A stretch of 64,000 nucleotides of DNA from CAVZQN01 sp963837395 (GTDB lineage: Bacteria > Acidobacteriota > HRBIN11 > JAKEFK01), in assembly GCA_963837395.1 (NCBI GenBank), contig CAWINI010000002.1, forward strand, positions 434,001 to 498,000. The letters run 5' to 3'. The translations under genes were made by a program, and so were the position numbers. Every line of letters starts with the position of its first letter. Positions within the stretch are counted from its first letter, which is position 1. Under the pieces are notes generated by a model, which was not told the DNA's origin, ran no database searches, and saw only the letters and a list, made by a program, of their open reading frames with translations. Below, piece after piece: positions 26,387 through 33,900 of the stretch.

Positions 26387-27358
26387 TTATTTCTTTTCGG
26401 GAAGTGGATAATATCCAGAAATTTTTCTGGTACTGCCATCCGGCTGCTCTGGTTCAGTTGTCAAATCTACATACCCTTTTCGAATACAGGAATCGGGTGT
26501 TTCAGTTCCGCTAGGACTGTTTCCATTCATTGTCCTGAAGCCGACCAATTTTCCATTTTCCGGAATTGGATTTGGCGGACAATCAATCTTTTCGGATTTT
26601 CCAGGAACTTGATACACGGTTTCTGTAACTATCGCGTGATGATTCGTACTTCCTTCTTTGATTTTATTAGGCTCATCTTTTTTGTAATCATTGGTAATGA
26701 TGATGTCGCCCGGCTTCACATTTTGTAACTTCGGATCTTTGTTGCCGCTAGTTGCAACACTTGGGAATGCCTTACCGTTGGAGTCAGTTGGCCCTTTTCC
26801 AGGAACCCATTTGGCATCAACTCCAGAACGTTTCCAAACATCAGTTGCCCAAATTCCACACCATGAGCTTGCTTTTTCTTTCCCCGGTTCAGTTGGAAGA
26901 ATCGGCTTACCGTTTTCGTATTTTTGACCAAAAGGTTTCAATTGATTTCCGGTGTTGGTGTAAACTTCGCGGAGCCGATCTTCACCATTTACTCCGGAGC
27001 CGTTGAGAGATACATGCCCTGCATCTGCTTTTGCACCAGCTACTACTGCATCGCGATGACTTCCGCCATTCGCGCGTGATTGTTCCATCGCTTTTTCAAC
27101 TTGCTGTGCTGATTCAGTTTTGTTCGCTTGTTTTGGATCTGCGGTTTTCGTTGTAGCAAGAAGTTCAGATTGTTTGATATTTCCTGTTGTCTGCAAGTCA
27201 GACTTTTTTTCTTGACTCAAATTTTTGTCTTTTTCATCCGGCATTCTTGCTGGTTCAGTTTGCACTTGTTGCGGTTGCTGGGTTGGTGGCGTTTCATAAT
27301 GTTCGGTTTGAACTGCTCTGTTTGGACCAGTGCAAGGCATATCATTGACTCTGCTCAT
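26387..27358 (-). CDS. CHAP/NlpC-like putative cysteine peptidase without signal peptide
   Basis: A 323-residue protein with a disordered, Gln/Pro/Lys-rich N-terminal region (about 1-110). The C-terminal domain has SSWCGIWATDVWKRSG (Cys167), VKPGDIIIT and NHHAIVTE (His240/His241). A Cys in such a motif followed by PGDIII and a later His is the layout of CHAP or NlpC/P60 amidases, which cut peptidoglycan or other amide bonds. The assignment rests on these motifs only. There is no signal peptide or membrane segment, unusual for a wall hydrolase, so export by a contractile or effector system, or a cytoplasmic role, is possible. The ATG at 27358 has GGAGG 6 bases upstream. Confidence 0.55.
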   Translation of the reverse strand: MSRVNDMPCTGPNRAVQTEHYETPPTQQPQQVQTEPARMPDEKDKNLSQEKKSDLQTTGNIKQSELLATTKTADPKQANKTESAQQVEKAMEQSRANGGSHRDAVVAGAKADAGHVSLNGSGVNGEDRLREVYTNTGNQLKPFGQKYENGKPILPTEPGKEKASSWCGIWATDVWKRSGVDAKWVPGKGPTDSNGKAFPSVATSGNKDPKLQNVKPGDIIITNDYKKDEPNKIKEGSTNHHAIVTETVYQVPGKSEKIDCPPNPIPENGKLVGFRTMNGNSPSGTETPDSCIRKGYVDLTTEPEQPDGSTRKISGYYPLPEKK

Positions 27359-27442
27359 AGACCCTCCATTTACTGTTTCAATTATCGGGAATAACGCCGG
27401 TTTAGTAGCCACCTGAACAGGTAGCAATTTGAGTAGGACCTA

Positions 27443-27502
27443 TTGAGACATTTAAAAACCTAACCCGCAGTAGTAATCATTGAGACATTAATAATCTAAC
27501 CC
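27443..27502. repeat. Left end of the insertion sequence: two terminal repeats
   Basis: Copies at 27443-27466 and 27480-27502 share TTGAGACATT and CTAACCC and are spaced 37 bases start to start. They are inverted relative to the right-end pair. Confidence 0.8.
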
Positions 27503-27516
27503 TGCTGGGGTGGGGT

Positions 27517-27540
27517 GCGGGGAGGGGCATCCCCTCCCGC
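27517..27540. repeat. GC-rich hairpin after the transposase gene
   Basis: GCGGGGAGGGG and CCCCTCCCGC surround CAT. The hairpin lies between the left end of the element and the transposase stop codon and may stop transcription leaving or entering the element; no U-run is present. Confidence 0.5.
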
Positions 27541-27564
27541 TTATTTAAATGTTTTGTAATGATT

Positions 27565-27981
27565 TTATTTTCTGTGAATTTCATCTTTCAAACGTGCGAT
27601 GCGAATTCTATGGTGCATTGGTTGAATAATATTGGTTATTTGCAAAGGGGTGAACATTCCCTTGCGATGTTGAAAATTCGATCGTAGAGAAAAAATATTT
27701 TCAATTTGAATCTCAATATTTTTTGAGAGTTCAAAAGGATCTAAGTTTTTTCGAAGTGAAAGCAATTTCGAAATTTCAGCTTGTTTTCCTTTACCCGAAT
27801 CAATTAAACGATCCAGTGGTGTTTTGGGCTGATCATAAATCTTTTTCATTTTTGAACCAATACGGATTTTTTTCTGAAGTTTCATTGATGGAGTAAACAA
27901 ATTCATTAAACAGCGCAATTCATTACAATAAAGTTGATTGATTGCTGCCACGGCATTGAGGGTATCGTAACGATGCCAGGC
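27565..27981 (-). CDS. Transposase, C-terminal part (after frameshift)
   Basis: This segment continues the transposase in the next frame from WHRYDTLNAVAAINQLYCNELRCLMN onward. It includes a basic region (KLQKKIRIGSKMKKIYD) and a Lys/Arg-rich tail (RIRIARLKDEI) typical of the C-terminal domain following an integrase core. About 138 residues remain. In an unbroken gene KLLG would be followed directly by this sequence. One extra base in the GGCC at 27979-27982 accounts for the break. A longer open frame from 28134 exists but its first part overlaps the catalytic core in the wrong frame and is not meaningful. Confidence 0.75.
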   Translation of the reverse strand, partial: AWHRYDTLNAVAAINQLYCNELRCLMNLFTPSMKLQKKIRIGSKMKKIYDQPKTPLDRLIDSGKGKQAEISKLLSLRKNLDPFELSKNIEIQIENIFSLRSNFQHRKGMFTPLQITNIIQPMHHRIRIARLKDEIHRK

Positions 27982-28813
27982 CGAGCAGTTTTCGAACGTG
28001 TGTCCAGTTCTTTTGTTCGATATGTGCATTATCATCTTTTTTGTAAGGACGCCCTCGTGTGAACTGAATTTGATTACTTTTGCAATAACGATATAAATGG
28101 TCATTAATAAACTCTGATCCATTATCGGAATCAATGCCTTTCAGAAAAAAAGGCAAAGTCTTTTGTATTTCGTCGAGGCTTGTCACTATATTGCGCTCAG
28201 ATCTTCCTAAAACAGCGCGCGTTTCCACCCAAGTAGTGAAAATATCAGTTTGATTTAAAGAATAGACAAATTCACCGGATGCTGAATTTCCAGAATGCGA
28301 AACTAAATCAACTTCCGTAAATCCTGGAATTGTTACATCCCAATGATCAGTCTTAATCGGAATATGATGTTTGAGCAAACTACCTGGTTTGGTTCTTCCA
28401 TAAATTGATTTTTTCGCATTTTTCTTTTCAGATTGAAGTCTACGATCAATCTGGCGTGCACTGATTGTTAACAACTTTTTTTCTGTTGGATTATCAATCA
28501 AAAAACGTTTCCGGATCCAAGGCAGCCAAATGGGAAGAGCTGCTTTTAATCGAATTGAGCACAGATAGCCGGTTGCTATCCAGACTGAATTCAAAATTGC
28601 AATGACCTTGGAATCATACTTGGGACTGCGAGCTTTTTGTTTTTGTCGCACTCTTTCGATTGCAGGTCCATTTAATTTCGAGATTGCATACTTCCGGTTG
28701 TATCGACATACCCTGCAAAATTCATCCAAAATCCGACCTTTTTCTATCAATCCTGCCTTCCGGTATCGGTTGTAAATCGCTCGAAAGTACTCTCTCCGTG
28801 TATTCTTACCCAT
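27923..28813 (-). CDS. Transposase, N-terminal part with integrase catalytic core (frameshifted)
   Basis: The N-terminal portion has a helix-turn-helix-like region (ILDEFCRVCRYNRKYAISKL) and then an rve integrase core with Asp in FTEVDLVSHSG, Asp in GIDSDNGSEFIN and Glu in DDNAHIEQKNWTHVR. The D-D-E triad is intact. After KLLG the frame goes astray and stops at 27923. The ATG at 28813 (GKNTRREYF) is preceded by GAGG nine bases upstream. As written the product lacks its C-terminal domain, so the element is either dead, carries a sequencing error, or needs a frameshift. The -1/+1 slippery signals known from IS3-like elements are not evident at the site. Confidence 0.78.
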   Translation of the reverse strand: MGKNTRREYFRAIYNRYRKAGLIEKGRILDEFCRVCRYNRKYAISKLNGPAIERVRQKQKARSPKYDSKVIAILNSVWIATGYLCSIRLKAALPIWLPWIRKRFLIDNPTEKKLLTISARQIDRRLQSEKKNAKKSIYGRTKPGSLLKHHIPIKTDHWDVTIPGFTEVDLVSHSGNSASGEFVYSLNQTDIFTTWVETRAVLGRSERNIVTSLDEIQKTLPFFLKGIDSDNGSEFINDHLYRYCKSNQIQFTRGRPYKKDDNAHIEQKNWTHVRKLLGLASLRYPQCRGSNQSTLL

Positions 28814-28836
28814 AGACACCAACCTCTTTTTGCTAT

Positions 28837-28895
28837 GGGTTAGATTCTCTTATGTCTCAACGATCCCCGTTAGGGTTAGATTTTTGATGGCTCAA
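28837..28895. repeat. Right end of the insertion sequence: two terminal repeats
   Basis: Copies at 28837-28860 and 28873-28895 read GGGTTAGA at the inside and end in TCTCAA or GCTCAA. They are the inverted counterparts of the left-end pair, spaced about 35 bases. Confidence 0.8.
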
Positions 28896-28924
28896 TTCGT
28901 AGGATTTTTTATGCCGAAGTCATA

Positions 28925-28933
28925 TGCTATAAT
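28925..28933 (+). promoter_or_regulatory. Extended -10 promoter of the plus-strand tRNA-Asn remnant
   Basis: TGCTATAAT lies 25 bases before the tRNA-like 5' end. About 60 bases around it are clearly related to the minus-strand promoter at 29950-29958, showing an inverted duplication of the whole promoter region. Confidence 0.6.
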
Positions 28934-28958
28934 CCCAGGTTTCTTTAAGCGGGATTAT

Positions 28959-29029
28959 TCCTGAGTAGCTCAATGGCAGAGCATCCGGCTGTTAATTCGC
29001 CGCGGCGAATTGTGGGTTCGATCCTGTCA
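28959..29029 (+). pseudogene. Degenerate tRNA-Asn (palindrome in anticodon arm, no acceptor 3' side)
   Basis: Starts with the same TCCTGAGTAGCTC, D arm and GGCTGTTAA anticodon loop (GTT) as the intact tRNA-Asn at 29421. After the loop the stem partner is replaced by the perfect palindrome AATTCGCCGCGGCGAATT (28994-29011). A recognisable T loop (GGGTTCGATCC) follows, but the T stem is unpaired and the 3' acceptor strand is missing. It cannot fold as a tRNA. It faces the GIY-YIG gene and the minus-strand tRNA array. Confidence 0.7.
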
Positions 29030-29101
29030 TAATGTCCCCGGATGTGAACTAACACCCTTACTTAATTTTTCTTTTAAATCCCTCCATTCGAAGGATCGAC
29101 G

Positions 29102-29362
29102 TTATACAGTTCTATTCATTCTCTCTAAGAGATGTCTTATTTGCTCTCTTCCCTTTCCTGTTTTCAAAAATTTTTCTCGCTTCATAGCCTCAGAACGCGA
29201 AAGATAGACTTCGTAATAAATTAACTTCCATGGTTCACGATTTTTTGTATAGATATTCATCGAATTATTATGACGTTCAATACGTTTTTGCAGATCAGAT
29301 GTGTACCCTGTATAAAAAATGCCGCAAGTTAAGCTTTGAAGTACGTAGACGTAAAAGATCAT
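29102..29362 (-). CDS. GIY-YIG nuclease family protein
   Basis: An 86-residue single-domain GIY-YIG protein: FYVYVLQS (GIY half), FYTGYTSDLQKRIERHN (YIG half with the catalytic Arg) and SRSEAMKREKFLKTGKGR with the metal-binding Glu. This is the small YhbQ/UPF0213-type architecture of 80-100 residues; related domains are found in homing and repair nucleases. The ATG at 29362 starts exactly before the domain. The gene lies 58 bases after the 3' end of an intact tRNA-Asn on the same strand and 72 bases from an inverted tRNA-Asn remnant. It could be transcribed with the tRNA. The placement suggests a selfish or tRNA-linked element, which is inference. Confidence 0.85.
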   Translation of the reverse strand: MIFYVYVLQSLTCGIFYTGYTSDLQKRIERHNNSMNIYTKNREPWKLIYYEVYLSRSEAMKREKFLKTGKGREQIRHLLERMNRTV

Positions 29363-29420
29363 TATCGTCACCAAATAAAAAAGGACACCGAATTCTTTTC
29401 GGTGTCCCGCCATTCAAAAG

Positions 29421-29492
29421 CTCCTGAGGTAGGACTCGAACCTACAACCCTCCGGTTAACAGCCGGATGCTCTGCCATTGAGCTACTCAGGA
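29421..29492 (-). tRNA. tRNA-Asn (anticodon GTT)
   Basis: All arms fold: acceptor TCCTGAG/CTCAGGA with discriminator G, D stem GCTC/GAGC with a 7-base loop, anticodon stem TCCGG/CCGGA with loop CTGTTAA (anticodon GTT at its centre), a 5-base variable loop, and T stem GTAGG/CCTAC with loop TTCGAGT. Total 72 nt, CCA not encoded. The D loop is short. A TATAAT at 29506-29511 sits 13 bases upstream of the mature 5' end. The gene terminates a tandem array of defective copies. Confidence 0.93.
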
Positions 29493-29505
29493 ATTTGAGT
29501 CACGA

Positions 29506-29511
29506 ATTATA
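29506..29511 (-). promoter_or_regulatory. -10 box of the intact tRNA-Asn (repeated in every unit)
   Basis: TATAAT on the minus strand; identical boxes occur at 29614-29619, 29722-29727 and 29830-29835. Spacing to the tRNA 5' end is 13 bases, typical for a tRNA with a short leader. No convincing -35 box is seen. Confidence 0.6.
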
Positions 29512-29535
29512 ACATTTTAAATTAGTTTATTTTTT

Positions 29536-29600
29536 ACTCGAACCTACAATTCGCCGTGGCGAATTAACAGCCGGATGCTCTGCCATTGAGCTACTCAGGA
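29536..29600 (-). pseudogene. Defective tRNA-Asn copy 1
   Basis: The 5' acceptor strand, D arm and anticodon loop are identical to the intact gene. The anticodon-stem 3' side and variable loop (10 bases in the intact gene) are replaced by a 16-base hairpin sequence, and homology ends within the T loop, so the T-stem and acceptor 3' strands are absent. Confidence 0.8.
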
Positions 29601-29643
29601 ATTTGAGTCACGAATTATAACATTTTAAATTAGTTTATTTTTT

Positions 29644-29708
29644 ACTCGAACCTACAATTCGCCGTGGCGAATTAACAGCCGGATGCTCTGCCATTGAGCT
29701 ACTCAGGA
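29644..29708 (-). pseudogene. Defective tRNA-Asn copy 2
   Basis: Identical to copy 1, displaced by 108 bases. Confidence 0.8.
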
Positions 29709-29751
29709 ATTTGAGTCACGAATTATAACATTTTAAATTAGTTTATTTTTT

Positions 29752-29816
29752 ACTCGAACCTACAATTCGCCGTGGCGAATTAACAGCCGGATGCTCTGCC
29801 ATTGAGCTACTCAGGA
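29752..29816 (-). pseudogene. Defective tRNA-Asn copy 3
   Basis: Identical to copy 1, displaced by 216 bases. Confidence 0.8.
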
Positions 29817-29859
29817 ATTTGAGTCACGAATTATAACATTTTAAATTAGTTTATTTTTT

Positions 29860-29924
29860 ACTCGAACCTACAATTCGCCGTGGCGAATTAACAGCCGGAT
29901 GCTCTGCCATTGAGCTACTCAGGA
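29860..29924 (-). pseudogene. Defective tRNA-Asn copy 4, first in the transcription order
   Basis: Identical to copy 1, displaced by 324 bases. Upstream of it the sequence changes to a unique leader with its own extended -10 box, matching the leader of the plus-strand remnant at 28925. Confidence 0.8.
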
Positions 29925-29949
29925 ATGATTCCCGCTTGGGAAAGCTGGA

Positions 29950-29958
29950 ATTATAGCA
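29950..29958 (-). promoter_or_regulatory. Extended -10 promoter ahead of the tRNA-Asn array
   Basis: TGCTATAAT on the minus strand, 25 bases before the first defective tRNA. It is the counterpart of 28925-28933, and the intervening leaders share AAGCGGGA and ATTCCTGAG. Confidence 0.65.
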
Positions 29959-30015
29959 TACGACTTAACTCTAAAAAATCAAATTTAATGTCTCAAACCA
30001 ATTTTGCTTTTAATG

Positions 30016-30765
30016 TCAATTTGATGGTGCGGATTGCGGGGCTTCGGCTGGCATCTTAAACATTGAATCATCGATCGGAATGTCGAATTCCACATTTTCC
30101 CAGGTGATCTGATTAAGCAATCGATCACCTGTTTTCACATACACAGAAAACGGAACCATAAGCCCGCTTACTTCTTCATAATCACTCAACAGGGTATCGA
30201 CCATAACCGCTGTGCCTTCTCTTTTCCTTATTCGTGTGATCTTGAAATCTAAATAAGTTTCAGCGTCCAGGTAAAAATAGCGGGTGTCACCATTTTTTAG
30301 CGTTACTTTTATTTTGTAAACGGGAGCACCTGCTAGATCTTCTTTTCCTAATAATTCCACAATATTTCCTTTTGCCCTGTAATCTACCAATGGTTCGCCA
30401 AAATCGGATTGTTCGATAATATCTTTAGCATCATCATCAAACATTTTTTGTGGGACGGTTGTGCCTTTAAATGGATTTATCATCCATGGGGTTTGTCCAT
30501 CATAAGCCTGGATTCCGGTCATGCCTTTGAACGTAAATTCAACACGAATAAAATGAGGACGCTTTTGATATACAACGATTGGTGCTGTTTCCCCAGGCTG
30601 CATTGCCATTTTTCCTGTTAGTTTCATAGATGTGAGCGCATTAATTTTTTCAAGCCCTCCTCGAGCTTCGATATTTTTGTTGATAATTTCATCAACAGTT
30701 TCAGCATTAGAATAGACAACGCAGGAAAGCAAACATATACACGACAAAACCGAGAGTTTTCTCAA
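30016..30765 (-). CDS. LolA-like outer-membrane lipoprotein-sorting protein
   Basis: A 249-residue exported protein of the LolA/LolB-like fold, with TGKMAMQPGETAPIVVYQKRPHFIRVEF, AYDGQTPWMINPF and FYLDAETYLDFKITRIR. These large half-barrel proteins bind lipid or lipoprotein acyl chains in the periplasm; this type is usually annotated as outer membrane lipoprotein-sorting protein, but unlike true LolA its partner is unknown. I start it at the TTG at 30765 (RKLSVLSCICLLSCVV, a signal peptide) because GGAGGG lies 6 bases upstream. The ATG at 30783 overlaps that binding site and is less likely. It is a single gene, downstream of the tRNA promoter region on the same strand. Confidence 0.8.
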   Translation of the reverse strand: MRKLSVLSCICLLSCVVYSNAETVDEIINKNIEARGGLEKINALTSMKLTGKMAMQPGETAPIVVYQKRPHFIRVEFTFKGMTGIQAYDGQTPWMINPFKGTTVPQKMFDDDAKDIIEQSDFGEPLVDYRAKGNIVELLGKEDLAGAPVYKIKVTLKNGDTRYFYLDAETYLDFKITRIRKREGTAVMVDTLLSDYEEVSGLMVPFSVYVKTGDRLLNQITWENVEFDIPIDDSMFKMPAEAPQSAPSN

Positions 30766-30977
30766 CAATTTCCCTCCATGCATTCAGGCGATCATCTTAT
30801 CAAAATATCCGAAAAATCTCTCGTTGGCGGGTTGTAAATTGCTGAAAATGCAGGTGAACTTGTTCCTAATCGCAAGTTAGGATAAAGTTATATATTCAGC
30901 ATGTGGTGGGCGGTATATTCTAAAGGGGGCTTTTTCTGTCATCTAACATATTAGAAAAAGGCCAGAAAAGCGGAGCT

Positions 30978-33900
30978 GTGCCAACGAACATTCTTGTCGT
31001 GGAGGATGAGGGTTCGGTTGGACTTTTGCTAAAGCAAATGTTAGAAAGCTTTGGCTATCTGGTTCCTGCCGTAGTAATGAATGGGCGAGACGCAATTCGC
31101 GTTGCAAGCGAGCTACATCCCGATCTCGTATTAATGGATATTCTTTTAGGGGGAGATCTCGATGGCGTCGGGGCTGCATTACAAATCCGGGAAAACTACG
31201 ACATTCCTGTCATTTATGTCACGGGATACGGTGACGAAAATACAATCCAACGCGCCAAATTGTCCAATCCTTCAGGATTTTTATTAAAGCCAATCAAAGG
31301 CAATGAACTTCGCGCTGCGATTGAACTTGCACTTCATGCAAGAAAACATAAGCCGGTCGAAGCAAAGCAGGATTGGTCTGTCAACGCACTAAAAAGCATG
31401 GTTGATCCGGTCATTGTTACGGATGATCGTGGCCATATTGCTTTCATGAACACACCTTCAGAAGCAATTACAGGTTGGCCATTAGCTGATGCAAAAGGGC
31501 AACCGCTCACAGAAGTTTTCAATGTTAAAAAAGAAACTACCGCGAATTTAACTGACAGTTCTGTAACTGCTGCATTTCGTGATCAAGCTGTTTTATGGAG
31601 TCGGAATCAGGAGCGTGTGCCAATTGATTACAGCGTTGGCATGATCCGTGATCATGCCGGAAAATCTTCTGGATTTATCGTATCGTTCCGCGACATCACG
31701 CAGCGTCAACGAATGGAAGAAGTGCTTCGTGAGTCCCGCCGAAAATACAAAGAGCTGGTGAATTCCATTGAAGGCGTTGTTTGGGAAGCTGATGGTGAAA
31801 CCCACCGCTTTTTCTTTGTAAGCAAACAAGCTCAAAGAATGTTTGGATATCAACTTGCAGAATGGATAAACGATCCTGATTTTTGGAAAAATCATGTTGA
31901 TCCGAGCGATCGTGATTGGGCTGTTAATTATTCACAGCGTTCAACCCATAAGAGAAAAGATTTCTTGATGGAATACCGGATGGTTGATCGTGAAGGCCAT
32001 ACGGTTTGGGTACGCGATATTGTGAACGTAATTGCGGAGGAAAATTATCCGGTAAAGCTTCGCGGCGTGATGATCGATATCACAAAATTGAAACATGCCG
32101 AAGAGGCACTGCGGCGCGCTCATGATGATTTGGAAAAACGAGTTCAGGAACGGACGGCTGAACTATCGGAAGCTGTAACGAAGTTGCGAAGAGAGATTGA
32201 AGAACGTCAGCGCGTGGAAGCTGCACTTCTTGAAAGCGAACAAAAATACAGAACTCTTGTTGAAGGCATGAGTGAAGGTATGGTTCAAGTAAATGCATTC
32301 AACATCGTTGAATTTGTTAACGATCGTTTTTGTGAAATGACAGGTTTAACGCGCGAAGAAGTATTGGGGCATAAAGTTTCCGAGGTTTTATTCCGATCGC
32401 TGCCATCTGGTGAAGAAGAAGCGCAATTTCAGGGTTTATCGGTAGACCAGGAAATTAAGCTACGTTCGAAAACAGGTAGTGCAGCATGGGTAAGAATCAG
32501 CGGTGCGCCGATGTTCGATTCGCGAGGCGAAGTAATCGGTTCGATCGGAATTCTGACCGATATTACCGTAAGGCGTCAGGCTGAAGAAGCGCTGCGTGAA
32601 AGTGAAGAACGTTATGCACTTGCCGCTCGCGGTGCGAATGATGGTCTGTGGGATTGGAATTTAAAAACGAACGAAGTTTATTATTCGCCGCGTTGGAAGG
32701 AGATGTTAGGCTGGGATGAATCATCCATCACTAATAATCCGGAAGAATGGTTCCGTCGTGTAAATCCGGATGATATCGATCGTGTAAAAACTGGATTGGT
32801 AACACATCTAGAAGGTTTAACTCCGCATTTTGAAAATGAGCACAGGATGATGCATCGTGATGGCACTTATCGGTGGATGTTAACACGCGGAGTTGCGGTG
32901 CGAGATCAATCCAATAAAGCAACACGACTTGCGGGTTCACAAACCGATATCACCGAACGCAAGAATCAAGAAGAGCAGCTACTCCATGATGCTTTTCATG
33001 ATGCGCTGACGAATTTATCAAACCGTGCATTGTTTATGGATCGTCTTGCCGGTGCAGTAGCGCGCGCAAGACGCCGCGAAGATTATTGGTTTGCAGTTCT
33101 ATTTTTGGATATCGATCGCTTTAAGGTTGTCAATGATAGTCTTGGACACATTGTTGGTGATCTGCTTTTAATCGCCATTGCTCGCCGTTTGGAAATTTGT
33201 TTGCGTCCGGGAGATACGGTTGCGCGGCTTGGTGGCGATGAATTCGCAATTTTGCTTGAAGATATTTCCGATATTAGTGATTCAATTCGCGTAGCTGAAC
33301 GGATTCAAAAAGAATTACAGCATGCGTTCAACTTGAGCGGATATGAAGTGTTTGCCAGCGCAAGTATCGGAATAGCGCCTGGCTCGTCATCTTACGAACG
33401 TGCTGAAGATATTTTGCGTGATGCTGATACGGCGATGTATCGAGCAAAGGCTTTAGGCAGAAACCGACATCAAGTTTTCGATAAAGCGATGCACGCTCGC
33501 GCCGTCGCATTGTTGCAATTGGAAACCGATCTCCGGCGCGCGGTGGAACGAAATGAATTCCTTTTGTATTACCAACCGATCGTTTCGTTTCAAACTGGAA
33601 AGATGTATGGCTTCGAAGCTTTGATCCGCTGGAATCATCCGGAAAGAAATATGGTTTCACCGATGGAATTTATTCCGGTAGCAGAAGAAACCGGTTTAAT
33701 CATTCCGATCGGTCGATGGGTTTTGCGTGAAGCATGCAAACAAATGAAAGAATGGCATGTGATGTATCCTGAGCTTTCTCCGCTTACGGTTAGCGTGAAT
33801 CTTTCTGGAAAGCAGCTTTCACAACCAGACTTAATTCAAGATATAAAAACAATTTTGCAAGAGACAGAACTTGATCCATCGTTTTTGGAATTGGAAATTA

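Larger units (their letters stand above)
27443..28895 (-). mobile_element. Insertion sequence, about 1.45 kb, rve-type transposase, doubled terminal repeats
   Basis: One transposase gene (frameshifted) is flanked by inverted repeats of about 23-24 bp, TTGAGACAT at the outside and CTAACCC inside. There are two copies at each end: left 27443-27466 and 27480-27502, right 28837-28860 and 28873-28895. The outer copies define 1,453 bp and the inner 1,381 bp. GTAGGA occurs just outside both ends (27433 and 28899) but is offset by one base, so a target duplication is uncertain. The transposase is of the integrase-core DDE type with an N-terminal helix-turn-helix. I cannot place it in a named IS family from sequence alone. 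Confidence 0.8.
29493..29924 (-). repeat. Four identical 108-bp tandem units, each promoter plus defective tRNA-Asn
   Basis: Four units of exactly 108 bases follow each other with no difference I can see. Read on the minus strand, each has 65 bases of tRNA-Asn sequence with the palindrome AATTCGCCACGGCGAATT in the anticodon arm, then an A/T-rich 43-base spacer containing TATAAT just upstream of the next copy. The final spacer drives the intact tRNA. The array is flanked upstream by a distinct extended -10 promoter (29950-29958). Confidence 0.9.

Noticed and set aside
27565..28134. Second ORF of the IS as an independent gene
   Set aside because: Its first third overlaps the transposase core in the wrong frame; only the part from about 27981 continues the transposase.
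29493..29924. CRISPR array
   Set aside because: Units are directly adjacent, 108 bp and identical throughout, with no unique spacers and no cas genes nearby.
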